Assembly (NCBI GenBank): GCA_947503345.1
Contig: CANNCW010000001.1
Span: forward strand, 62,001 to 126,000
Reading direction: 5' to 3'
Length of the DNA: 64,000 nt
DNA from: an uncultured Kangiella sp.
GTDB lineage: Bacteria > Pseudomonadota > Gammaproteobacteria > Enterobacterales > Kangiellaceae
The translations under genes were made by a program, and so were the position numbers. Below are positions 1-7,875 of this stretch, one piece after another. Positions within the stretch are counted from its first letter, which is position 1. Every line of letters begins with the position of its first letter. A model generated the notes under the pieces. It was not told the DNA's origin and ran no database searches. It was given only the letters and a program-made list of their open reading frames with translations.

Positions 1-1
1 A

Positions 2-1027
2 CAACTTACCGCTTCGCTCGGTGAACAGGTCACTAAAGAATTCCACGGCTCGCAAATCGAAATTGGTACTAAAGTCTGCAATAGCTCTAGTGAAATTCGC
101 CAAGAGCTAATCAAACTCAGACAACAGATTGCACAAGTTGCTGGTCAATATGATCTCACTATAATGGCCGCTTCCACTCATCCCAGCGCCGAATGGGATA
201 AGCAAATTCATTCCGAAGGGGAACACTACGAATCATTAGTTCAAGACTTTAAACAAGTCATATTACGCTTACTTATATGCGGAATGCACGTTCACGTCGG
301 TATCGAAGATAAAAACTTACGTATCGAACTGATGAATCAGATGACTTACTTTTTGCCACATTTATTAGCCATTAGTACTTCCTCACCCTTTTGGCGCGGC
401 AAAAACATGGGCTTAAATTGCTATCGCTTGAGTTTATTCGACAACTTGCCTCGCAGTGGAACCCCCGAAGCTTTCAGTAGCTATGCAGAATATGAGCGCT
501 TAATGAATGTCTTGTTAGAATCAGGCGCTATCGATAACCCAGCAAAAATCTGGTGGGACTTACGCCCCTCTACTAAATGGCCAACCGTTGAAATGCGTGT
601 TACTGATATTTGCACCAATATCGATGATGCCGTATGTATTGCAACTTTAACTCGATGCTTATTCAGAGCGCTTTATCGCTTACGTTGCCAAAATCAAAGC
701 TGGCGAAAATACCCACATACCCTAATCAATCAAAACCGTTGGATGGCACAAAGACACGGTACATCGGAAGGCTTAATCGACTTTGGGCAAAGTAAGATTC
801 GTCCTTATAAAGAACTCGCACACGACATACTCTATTTCATCAAGGATGATATGGATTATTTCGATTGCCAAAAAGATGCCGAGCATATTCTAACCATCGC
901 CGATAGAGGAACCTGCGCTGATCAACAAGTGGCCATCTATCAAGCCGCTTTGGAGAAAGGTAAATCCAATGAAGGAGCTTTGATAGAAGTGAATAAGTTT
1001 TTGATGGCAGAGACGTTAGCTGTTTAA
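2..1027 (+). CDS. Carboxylate-amine ligase, YbdK/GCS2 family (5' partial)
   Basis: The frame is open from base 2 to the stop, so the gene begins before the window; the ATG at 164 is internal. About 341 residues are visible of a family usually near 370. Family hallmarks are GMHVHVGI, TSSPFWRG and the stretch from DLRPS through EMRVTD. YbdK-type proteins are ATP-grasp-like glutamate-cysteine ligase relatives (PF04107) with weak gamma-glutamylcysteine synthesis in E. coli; the physiological substrate is unsettled. It is cytosolic, with no operon partner visible downstream. Confidence 0.88.
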   Translation, partial: QLTASLGEQVTKEFHGSQIEIGTKVCNSSSEIRQELIKLRQQIAQVAGQYDLTIMAASTHPSAEWDKQIHSEGEHYESLVQDFKQVILRLLICGMHVHVGIEDKNLRIELMNQMTYFLPHLLAISTSSPFWRGKNMGLNCYRLSLFDNLPRSGTPEAFSSYAEYERLMNVLLESGAIDNPAKIWWDLRPSTKWPTVEMRVTDICTNIDDAVCIATLTRCLFRALYRLRCQNQSWRKYPHTLINQNRWMAQRHGTSEGLIDFGQSKIRPYKELAHDILYFIKDDMDYFDCQKDAEHILTIADRGTCADQQVAIYQAALEKGKSNEGALIEVNKFLMAETLAV

Positions 1028-1042
1028 TACTTTCAATCATTA

Positions 1043-1066
1043 TGTCATTCCCGTGTAAAAGGGAAT
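1043..1066. repeat. Degenerate ATTCCC-type intergenic palindrome
   Basis: ATTCCC (1047-1052) and GGGAAT (1061-1066) form an inverted repeat in the gap between convergent genes. It looks like a worn copy of the common palindrome CATTCCCGCGAAAGCGGGAATG; a second degenerate copy lies at 52449-52472. A further short hairpin, CTCCAC/GTGGAG, sits at 1099-1114. Either could help end transcription, but neither has a clear T-run. Confidence 0.4.
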
Positions 1067-1143
1067 CTTGTTAAAATTTGTGCCTGCCATAAAAGGAGCT
1101 CCACTTTCGTGGAGATGATTAAACATTAAGCTATAACAAAAAA

Positions 1144-2331
1144 CTATACATACTGCCCCGCACAATACCCAGAAGCCCATGCCCATTGGAAGTTGAATCC
1201 GCCAAGATGGCCTGTGACATCTAATACTTCGCCAATAAAGTAGAGTCCTTTTACCTTTTTCGCTTCAAAGGTTTTTGAAGAAACTTCGTCGGTATCTACA
1301 CCGCCCATGGTGACTTCCGCGGTTCTATAGCCTTCAGTTCCTGTGGGTTTTAGTTGCCAATGTTGTAAAGCATTAGCAACAGTCTCTAAATCCGCATGGG
1401 CAATATCGGCTATAGGTTTATGCGCTAATTTTGCGAACCATAATTGGCTTAACCTTTCTGCTAGATTTTTGGTTAATTGATCAGACAATAAATTCACAAG
1501 ATGGCTTTTAGGCTTTTCGGCTTGCCATTGTTTTAATTGTTCGAATAAATCCACGTCAGGAAACAAATTGATTTGAATTGTATCGCCTGGTTGCCAATAG
1601 GAGGATATTTGCAGAACAGCGGGACCAGATAAACCGCGATGGGTAAATAAAATGTTTTCACGGAAAGACTGATTATTACAAGTCACTATTGAGTCGGCAG
1701 AAACACCCGATAAGCCATGAAACTCTTCAAGCATTTTAGGATTCAAAGTAAAAGGGACTAAAGCAGCCCATGTTGTGAATAAGCTTAGACCAAACTGTTT
1801 CGCGATATCATAACCAAAACCCGTTGCGCCCATAGTAGGAATCGATAGGCCACCAGTTGCAATCACTAACGATTCGCACTGCCATTTGCCTTGATTAGTG
1901 GTAACGATAAAGCCCTGCTCAGTTTTCTTAACTGATTCGACCGAGCATTTAATTCGCACCTCAGCGCCCTTTTCTTCACACTCAGCCAATAACATATTCA
2001 CGATATCTTTGGCTTTGTTATCACAGAACAATTGCCCTAATTTTTTCTCATGATAAGGAATACCATGTTTTTCCACTAAGCCAATAAAATCCCATTGGGT
2101 ATAACGGCTTAAAGCAGATTTACAGAAATGTTCATTATGCGAAAGGTAATTAGCAGGCTCAGCGTAGTAGTTAGTAAAATTACATCGACCACCACCTGAC
2201 ATTAAGATCTTCTTACCCACCTTGTTGGCATGGTCAATCACCATAGCCGAGCGACCACGACTCGCTGCGCTGATGCCACACATCAAACCCGCAGCACCTG
2301 CACCAATGATAATTACGTCTGTGGATTGCAA
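1144..2331 (-). CDS. NAD(P)/FAD-dependent oxidoreductase, YhiN/BaiN (HI0933) family
   Basis: FAD-binding flavoprotein of about 395 residues. The N-terminus carries the dinucleotide motif IIIGAGAAGL, followed by the family signature KILMSGGGRCNFTN. A second FAD segment is IATGGLSIPTMGATG, and the C-terminus ends in GEVLDVTGHLGGFN. The frame runs to a TTG at 2352, but a TTG at 2331 has AGGA (2339-2342) seven bases upstream and puts the Rossmann motif at the usual distance from the start, so I place the start there. Relatives include BaiN of bile-acid dehydroxylation; the function in this kind of organism is unknown. Monocistronic. Confidence 0.9.
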   Translation of the reverse strand: MQSTDVIIIGAGAAGLMCGISAASRGRSAMVIDHANKVGKKILMSGGGRCNFTNYYAEPANYLSHNEHFCKSALSRYTQWDFIGLVEKHGIPYHEKKLGQLFCDNKAKDIVNMLLAECEEKGAEVRIKCSVESVKKTEQGFIVTTNQGKWQCESLVIATGGLSIPTMGATGFGYDIAKQFGLSLFTTWAALVPFTLNPKMLEEFHGLSGVSADSIVTCNNQSFRENILFTHRGLSGPAVLQISSYWQPGDTIQINLFPDVDLFEQLKQWQAEKPKSHLVNLLSDQLTKNLAERLSQLWFAKLAHKPIADIAHADLETVANALQHWQLKPTGTEGYRTAEVTMGGVDTDEVSSKTFEAKKVKGLYFIGEVLDVTGHLGGFNFQWAWASGYCAGQYV

Positions 2332-2573
2332 AAAAGTATCCTGTATATTCAAATCAGAAAGATTATATCAGCACTAACAACAATTGTTCTTATAAATTAA
2401 GCTGTTACAATCGAATTCATATAATAAAATATTTTTCGGATTCTATAGAACTAACAAACAAAGGTCGAGATCAAGCATGAAGCCCTACAAATCAGTAAAA
2501 CCAAACCAATAATTGAGATTAGCAGGCTAGCCCAAAAGCTAGTCACCAATGAAACGATAATACGGAGAACTCT

Positions 2574-3206
2574 ATGAAGAACAATATACTGAGCAAAATA
2601 GATTTTATCGTAGGCTCTATTATCGCTATCTTAATGATAATTCTATTTTCTGTTGTTGGTGGATTACCGCTGGTGATTACGTTTGTTCCTGGAGTTGCTT
2701 TCTCCTGGATAGCTTTCTTCTACATGTACAAGAACAAAATAAAGTTGCCCAACCTTACAGCTTTTATGCCTTTTTTCTTTCTAGTTCTTGGATGGCAATT
2801 TCTCCATTTCAATGAAGAATTTATGACCGACTTCAAAACCAAATTCCCACTACTTTATGGAAGCTCAGTGTATTCTAGTACCAAGTTTGTTGGAATCAAT
2901 ATGGCCTCATATTTCGTATTTACGGTGTCTTGTGTCCTATTTTTAATGACAAAATTGAGATTCATGTTGATACCAGTTTTGTTTTATATAACCTATGGAG
3001 CAATCGGAAATGCAATAGCTCACACCTGGTGGAGCATCAAACTTTGGGATTATTTTCCTGGTCTTTTCACAGCTCAGTTGTATTGGTTTCTTGGTCCTTG
3101 GATTCTTTATAAGCTCATTCCGAACAAAAAATTTATTGGCGTATATACGATTGGATTTGCCATTGTGCTTATCCCATTATTAACATTCTTCATGAAGCAA
3201 GCGTAG
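2574..3206 (+). CDS. HXXEE-type membrane protein
   Basis: A 210-residue protein with about five hydrophobic segments and no signal peptide. The motif LHFNEEF contains H-x-x-E-E, and further along GNAIAHTWW and YFPGLFTAQLYW match the N/H and P-G-T-A pattern I associate with the HXXEE family (PF13787), whose conserved polar residues in membrane helices suggest an enzyme or metal site. No substrate is known. AGGAG-like purines (GGAGA) precede the ATG. It stands alone, with convergent gene ends nearby. Confidence 0.7.
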   Translation: MKNNILSKIDFIVGSIIAILMIILFSVVGGLPLVITFVPGVAFSWIAFFYMYKNKIKLPNLTAFMPFFFLVLGWQFLHFNEEFMTDFKTKFPLLYGSSVYSSTKFVGINMASYFVFTVSCVLFLMTKLRFMLIPVLFYITYGAIGNAIAHTWWSIKLWDYFPGLFTAQLYWFLGPWILYKLIPNKKFIGVYTIGFAIVLIPLLTFFMKQA

Positions 3207-3233
3207 GTCGGGGTGAGTTAGGTCACCCGCAAC

Positions 3234-4289
3234 CTATACTATCTTTATCAATTTAGAACCTTCCAATGTCTCAACAAAATTGGCGCCCATGATTTGTGAT
3301 GGAGTTGTTGAGCCTGCGTTAACGTCATTATTCATAAAGTGGTCTACGATGGCGACGGCACCATAAACAGTAACGTCATATCCACTGGCAGTTTCCACTT
3401 TAGCAGTTACCGTTTTACCTTCGGCGTTTTTGGCTTCACCCCAAACGTAGGTTCTTAATTGGTCACGCTTGGCTTTGTTTGGTCCTCGTACTTTTTTGTC
3501 GATTTGTTTTTTCAAGAAATTTTGAATGAAGCCCAAGCCTAATAATGGTCTTATCCAGTTCATTCGTTTCATTTTCTTCACTAAATTTGGAGAAGCTGGA
3601 ATATAAGTTTCAATGTTTGGTATGCCCGTCGTGTGATAAGCCGTGGAAACGTCGCCCCAAGGAATAGTCATGGCCAACTTTTCTCCATCACCAAAATCCA
3701 CTTTGCGCACACCATGGGCAAATCCTACTCGAGTAATTTGTCCATCTTGGCGGACTTTTCCGCCCTCTTTCAATCCTTCAACCGAAGTCTTTGCCGTTCC
3801 TGGACTTAAGCCTGAACGTGAGTCAAAACCTAAAGTTAAGTGAGTTGCATTTGGCATTGCATTTTTTAGCGTTGCTGCAATGCAGTCAGTTGGGATCACA
3901 TCAAAGCCAACACCCGAGCATAAGACTACGTCAGCTTCTTTCGCTTGAGAATCTAATGCTTGGCAACGCTCAAATACACTAATCTCGCCTGTGATATCTA
4001 AGTAATGAGCTTTGTTTTGAATACAAGCTTGCATCATAGGTTCAGCCGTTTGCGAGAAAGGCCCTGCGCAATGCAACACTAAATCCACTTCGGCAACGGC
4101 TTTATTCAAAGCATCTGTATCTGCTAAATCAAACGCTTTATATTCAAGATTATATTGCTCGGCAATAGGCTTAAGCTTTGCTTCATTCCGACCTGCAAGA
4201 AGAGGTTTTAGCCCTTTCTTAATGGCTTCTTCTACCATCAACTGACCGGTATAACCTGTAACACCGTATAGCATCCACGTTTGACTCAT
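3234..4289 (-). CDS. Saccharopine dehydrogenase-like NAD(P)-binding protein
   Basis: A 351-residue protein whose N-terminal Rossmann fold shows YGVTGYTGQL, then LHCAGPF and DITGEISVFE, as in saccharopine-dehydrogenase-like proteins and the mycobacterial trans-acting enoyl reductase group (PF03435). These reduce or oxidise acyl or amino-acid substrates; true lysine catabolism is not implied. It is the second gene of a two-gene operon behind the SDR at 4309-5139 (19-base gap), divergent from the acyl-CoA dehydrogenase operon, so a role in the same acyl degradation is likely. CGGAG lies six bases before the ATG. Confidence 0.8.
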   Translation of the reverse strand: MSQTWMLYGVTGYTGQLMVEEAIKKGLKPLLAGRNEAKLKPIAEQYNLEYKAFDLADTDALNKAVAEVDLVLHCAGPFSQTAEPMMQACIQNKAHYLDITGEISVFERCQALDSQAKEADVVLCSGVGFDVIPTDCIAATLKNAMPNATHLTLGFDSRSGLSPGTAKTSVEGLKEGGKVRQDGQITRVGFAHGVRKVDFGDGEKLAMTIPWGDVSTAYHTTGIPNIETYIPASPNLVKKMKRMNWIRPLLGLGFIQNFLKKQIDKKVRGPNKAKRDQLRTYVWGEAKNAEGKTVTAKVETASGYDVTVYGAVAIVDHFMNNDVNAGSTTPSQIMGANFVETLEGSKLIKIV

Positions 4290-4308
4290 TAGGGACTCCG
4301 TAAAATTA

Positions 4309-5139
4309 TTAATCGATTAGATGTACTGCTTTTTTGCTGATGAGTTTATGAAAAAGCTCGGGTAACCAGCGTTTCACTCTGTATTGCATTTTTGAATCTT
4401 TGTGCGGGATAACCATAAACTGATCATTCATTACCGCTTGGTAAATTGCTTCTGAAACATCCTTAGCTTGTGTAGGTGATCGCTCCATTAATTTTTTCGC
4501 CACCATTTTGACTTTATCATCACGCTCCGCAAAAGAGTCGAGTAAATTAGTTTTAAAGAATGCAGGACAAACAACGCTTACGCCAACATTGGTTCGTGAT
4601 AACTCTACCCGCATGGTTTCACTGGCAGATACCACCGCAGCTTTACTGATATTATAAGCTGCGCTAGCTGGTGGATTTGCTATAGCTGCAAAGGACGCGA
4701 TATTCACCACATGGGCACGGGGCGCTTTTTTCATATCTCCAACAAAAGCTTGATAACCATTAACCACGCCATATAGGTTAATATCAATCAGGCGTTTAAA
4801 ATCTTCCATGGCAACCTTTTCTAAAGTTCCACTATCACCAATCCCTGCATTGTTAATCAATAAATCCACGGCACCTAGGTCATTATTAATTTGTGCTTTT
4901 ACTTGTGCAATCTGCTCTACATTTTGTACATCCATTTCATAAACTTCAGCTTTAATTGCAAAGTCTTTTAATAACTCTTGTGTCCCTTTAGCGCCATCAA
5001 GATTGACATCACATATTGCAATATTCCAGCCTTTAGCAGCGAACTCTTGTGATAAAGCACGCCCCAAACCACTGCCAGCACCGGTTATTAAAGCGGTTTT
5101 ATTCTGAAACGAATTCTGTTTTCTAGCGCTCATGGGCAA
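4309..5139 (-). CDS. Short-chain dehydrogenase/reductase
   Basis: Classical SDR of 276 residues. It shows the cofactor motif ITGAGSGLGRA near residue 18, INNAG, a catalytic serine in VNIAS and the catalytic Y-x3-K in AAYNISKAA. Asp in ICDVN after the second strand hints at NAD(H) use. It is first in an operon with the saccharopine-dehydrogenase-like gene. The promoter region faces the divergent operon at 5242 and contains a TetR-type palindrome (5190-5203), so both operons are probably co-regulated. Likely substrate: a hydroxyacyl or aldehyde intermediate (inference). Confidence 0.88.
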   Translation of the reverse strand: MPMSARKQNSFQNKTALITGAGSGLGRALSQEFAAKGWNIAICDVNLDGAKGTQELLKDFAIKAEVYEMDVQNVEQIAQVKAQINNDLGAVDLLINNAGIGDSGTLEKVAMEDFKRLIDINLYGVVNGYQAFVGDMKKAPRAHVVNIASFAAIANPPASAAYNISKAAVVSASETMRVELSRTNVGVSVVCPAFFKTNLLDSFAERDDKVKMVAKKLMERSPTQAKDVSEAIYQAVMNDQFMVIPHKDSKMQYRVKRWLPELFHKLISKKAVHLID

Positions 5140-5189
5140 AGGACTCTCAATTTAAGATTCAGTCATAATACACTTTATTGGCAAAAATG

Positions 5190-5203
5190 TGAACGATCGT
5201 TCA
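5190..5203. promoter_or_regulatory. TetR-type operator palindrome
   Basis: A perfect 14-bp inverted repeat, TGAACGATCGTTCA, lies in the 102-base divergent spacer between the starts at 5139 and 5242. Its size and position fit a TetR-family operator. The TetR gene at 7149-7844, inside the rightward operon, is the obvious candidate ligand. Binding itself is inferred. Confidence 0.6.
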
Positions 5204-5241
5204 TAATAACCATTATAAACGTTAATTAGCACTTAAAACTT

Positions 5242-5958
5242 ATGCAAAGGATCTTTTTAGTTCGGCACGGTCAAGCCAGTTTTGGTGATGAAAATTACGA
5301 TCAGTTATCAGCGCTTGGTAAACAACAGGTAGCTTTGCTGGGCCAACAATGGGCAAGGCATGCTATTAACCCAGAGCTTAGTCTTGTGGGAACTTTGCAA
5401 CGGCAACAAGAGACTATGCAGATCCTACATCAAGAAACTGGCAATGCATCGTCTATAAAAACCCTGCCCGAACTTAATGAGTTTCCAGCCGAAGCTATTA
5501 CTAAACATTTTATGCCTGGCGTGGTTGCGCAATCTTCAAACCCAAACCTGTCCAGAGAAACAATATTCGCTGATCAAACTTTATTTCAAAGCTTATTTAC
5601 CCATGTGGTTAAGGCTTGGATTTCGATGCCATGCGCCGATGCGGATAAAGCTGGTTTTGAAAGTTGGGTTCAATATCTCAGTCGCGCAGAAATCGGTATC
5701 AATAAAATTAAGCAGTTTGCTTGTGAAGCTGGTCATGAAAAAGTATTAGTCTCCACCTCAGCAGGATTTATTGGCGCAACACTGGCGCTACTGTTGGCTG
5801 ATAAACAACAAGCTGCAGAACAGATGTTCAAATTTGCTTGGAATATTAAAAATTCTTCAGTAACAGAACTACACTTGAATCAAGACCAGATATTTCTGCA
5901 TGGTTTTAACGATTATTCCCATTTAAAACATTCACCCGACTTAATTAGTTACCGCTAG
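5242..5958 (+). CDS. Histidine phosphatase (PGAM-like) family protein
   Basis: A 238-residue protein starting with LVRHGQASFG, the phosphohistidine RHG motif of the branch-1 histidine phosphatases. The late motif that normally supplies the second catalytic His (SHGG-like) reads VLVSTSAGFIG here, with no His, so activity may be weak or altered. It is the first gene of the operon continuing with acyl-CoA dehydrogenase (9-base gap), TetR and kinase-SDR. Because the operon encodes a kinase-like enzyme, a phosphatase-like partner may act on a phosphorylated acyl intermediate (inference). The start codon is close to the operator at 5190-5203. Confidence 0.8.
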   Translation: MQRIFLVRHGQASFGDENYDQLSALGKQQVALLGQQWARHAINPELSLVGTLQRQQETMQILHQETGNASSIKTLPELNEFPAEAITKHFMPGVVAQSSNPNLSRETIFADQTLFQSLFTHVVKAWISMPCADADKAGFESWVQYLSRAEIGINKIKQFACEAGHEKVLVSTSAGFIGATLALLLADKQQAAEQMFKFAWNIKNSSVTELHLNQDQIFLHGFNDYSHLKHSPDLISYR

Positions 5959-5967
5959 GAAATTAAT

Positions 5968-7149
5968 ATGGATTTTTCAATCGACCCAAAATTTCAGCAA
6001 ACACTCAAAGACATCGAAACTTTTTTAGTACAAAAGCTTTATCCATTAGAGCCAGATTTCTTGAGTAAAGATTGGTATCAAATTGAGCCATTACTAAAAC
6101 TGCTTCGTGAGGAAGTAAAAAATAATGGTTGGTGGGCACCCTTCTTCCATGGCGATAAAGAAGGCGAGTCCTATAACCTTGTGCAACTGGGCTTAATTTC
6201 TGAAATTATTGGCGCCTCTCCATTAGGTCATTATGTGTTTGGCACGCAAGCGCCAGATGCGGGTAATGCTGAGTTAATTGAAGCGTTTGGTTCAGATGAA
6301 CAAAAGGAGCGCTATTTAAAGCCTTTAGTGAATGGCGAAATCCGTAGCTGCTTTGCCATGACGGAGCCTGCAACCGCAGGTTCAAACCCTACTTTGTTAG
6401 AAGCTACCGCTGAGCGTGATGGTGATGATTATATTATCAATGCCCACAAATGGTTTACCTCTTCTGCCGATGGCGCACAGTTTACTATTGTTATGGCGGT
6501 AACCAATCCACAAGCTCCTGTTCATCAAAGAGCTAGCATGCTGATTGTGGATTGCGATAACCCAGGTTTTGAAATTGTCCGTAACTTGCCAGTTATGGGA
6601 GAATCTCACGGTGGTTACTTTAGCCATGCAGAAACAAAGTTTACTAATTGTCGAGTACACAAGTCTGCATTGCTTGGCGGTGATGGCGAAGGTTTTAAAT
6701 TAGCCCAAACCCGCTTGGGGCCAGGTCGAATTCACCATTGTATGCGCTGGCTGGGGCTTGCCAATCGAGCCTTAAAGATGCATTGTGAATACGCAAAAAA
6801 CCGTAAAATTGGGCAAGAACGCACTTTGGCAGACTCAGATATTACCAAGCAAAGAATTGCTGAGAACGCAGCTAATATTGCCGCTGCAAAAGCTTTGGTC
6901 TTACAAACCGCTTGGCAAATTGATCAAGAAGGGTTTAAAGCAGCTCGCTTTAATATCAGTATGATTAAATACTTAACCGCTAATGTTTTACAGAAGTCTT
7001 TGGATGATGCTATTCAAGCCATGGGTGGACTTGGTATGACGGACGATACCATTTTAGCTTATATTTTCCGCCATGAACGCGCCGCTAGAATTTATGATGG
7101 TCCCGATGAAGTACATCAATTATCAGTAGCAAAACAATTGTTAAAGTAA
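5968..7149 (+). CDS. Acyl-CoA dehydrogenase (ACAD10/11-like)
   Basis: A 393-residue FAD enzyme with the standard order: helical N-domain, the central FAD/substrate motif CFAMTEPATAGSNP, the beta-domain motif HKWFTS, and a C-terminal helical bundle ending AARIYDGPDEVHQLSVAKQ. Length is typical. Its neighbours, an aminoglycoside-phosphotransferase-type kinase and SDRs, reproduce the ACAD10/ACAD11 domain set and the levulinate (lva) arrangement, in which a 4-hydroxyacyl-CoA is phosphorylated and then converted to a 3-hydroxy or enoyl product. Its stop overlaps the TetR start by one base (TAATG), so the two are translationally coupled. Confidence 0.9.
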   Translation: MDFSIDPKFQQTLKDIETFLVQKLYPLEPDFLSKDWYQIEPLLKLLREEVKNNGWWAPFFHGDKEGESYNLVQLGLISEIIGASPLGHYVFGTQAPDAGNAELIEAFGSDEQKERYLKPLVNGEIRSCFAMTEPATAGSNPTLLEATAERDGDDYIINAHKWFTSSADGAQFTIVMAVTNPQAPVHQRASMLIVDCDNPGFEIVRNLPVMGESHGGYFSHAETKFTNCRVHKSALLGGDGEGFKLAQTRLGPGRIHHCMRWLGLANRALKMHCEYAKNRKIGQERTLADSDITKQRIAENAANIAAAKALVLQTAWQIDQEGFKAARFNISMIKYLTANVLQKSLDDAIQAMGGLGMTDDTILAYIFRHERAARIYDGPDEVHQLSVAKQLLK

Positions 7150-7844
7150 TGAATCTAGAATCCGTCAGCAGTTTAGAACAGTTTAAATTGGATCTTGTTA
7201 AACTAGAACAAGAACAGTTGCTCATGCTGATAGAAAAGCATCAAAATTTAATTAAAGTTTCCAATAAAACGGCACTAAAGAAACTGCCACTATTATTCGA
7301 AACCGTTTTAAATTTAGGTAATAGCAAAGGCTTTAGCGCTACCTCGTTGCGTGATATAAGCCAAGCTACTGATATGAGTCTTGGTGCCATTTATACTTAT
7401 GCCAGTAGCAAAGAAGATTTATTGTTAATGGTCAATGCTTACCATATTGCCATTATTGAAAATTGTTATGAGGCATTCGGTAAACCTTACGATTCACCTT
7501 TCGACAATTTATTACTCAGTATAAAAATCCACTTATATCTGAGCCAAATTTATCGTCCTTGGTTTTACTTTGCATTCACAGAAACCAAACATTTAAGCAA
7601 AAAGAATATAAGGCAATCAAAAGCATCAGAATTAAAAAGTGAACAATTCTTTCATAACATTATTGAATCCGGAATACACGATAAAAGTTTTAGAGAGCAC
7701 TCTAGCGATTTTTCAGCCGCTATGGTGAAGTCATTGCTACAAGATTGGTATTTAAAGCCTTGGAAATACAGTAATCGTGGGATCAGCCTCGAAGATTACA
7801 ATTTAGAAATAAAGCGGTTATTAACCCTTTACTTGCTACCCTAA
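7149..7844 (+). CDS. TetR-family transcriptional regulator
   Basis: A 231-residue protein. After an unusual N-terminal extension of about 45 residues comes the TetR helix-turn-helix: NLGNSKGFSATSLRDIS, then LGAIYTYASSKEDLL. The C-terminal two-thirds is the helical ligand domain, without recognisable sequence motifs. It lies inside the operon it presumably controls, overlapping the stop of the acyl-CoA dehydrogenase gene. The palindrome at 5190-5203 is the likely operator, and an acyl-CoA the likely inducer (inference from the operon). Confidence 0.88.
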   Translation: MNLESVSSLEQFKLDLVKLEQEQLLMLIEKHQNLIKVSNKTALKKLPLLFETVLNLGNSKGFSATSLRDISQATDMSLGAIYTYASSKEDLLLMVNAYHIAIIENCYEAFGKPYDSPFDNLLLSIKIHLYLSQIYRPWFYFAFTETKHLSKKNIRQSKASELKSEQFFHNIIESGIHDKSFREHSSDFSAAMVKSLLQDWYLKPWKYSNRGISLEDYNLEIKRLLTLYLLP

Positions 7845-7875
7845 CTTTTACCTGCTTCCTTAAAAAGAGTACATT

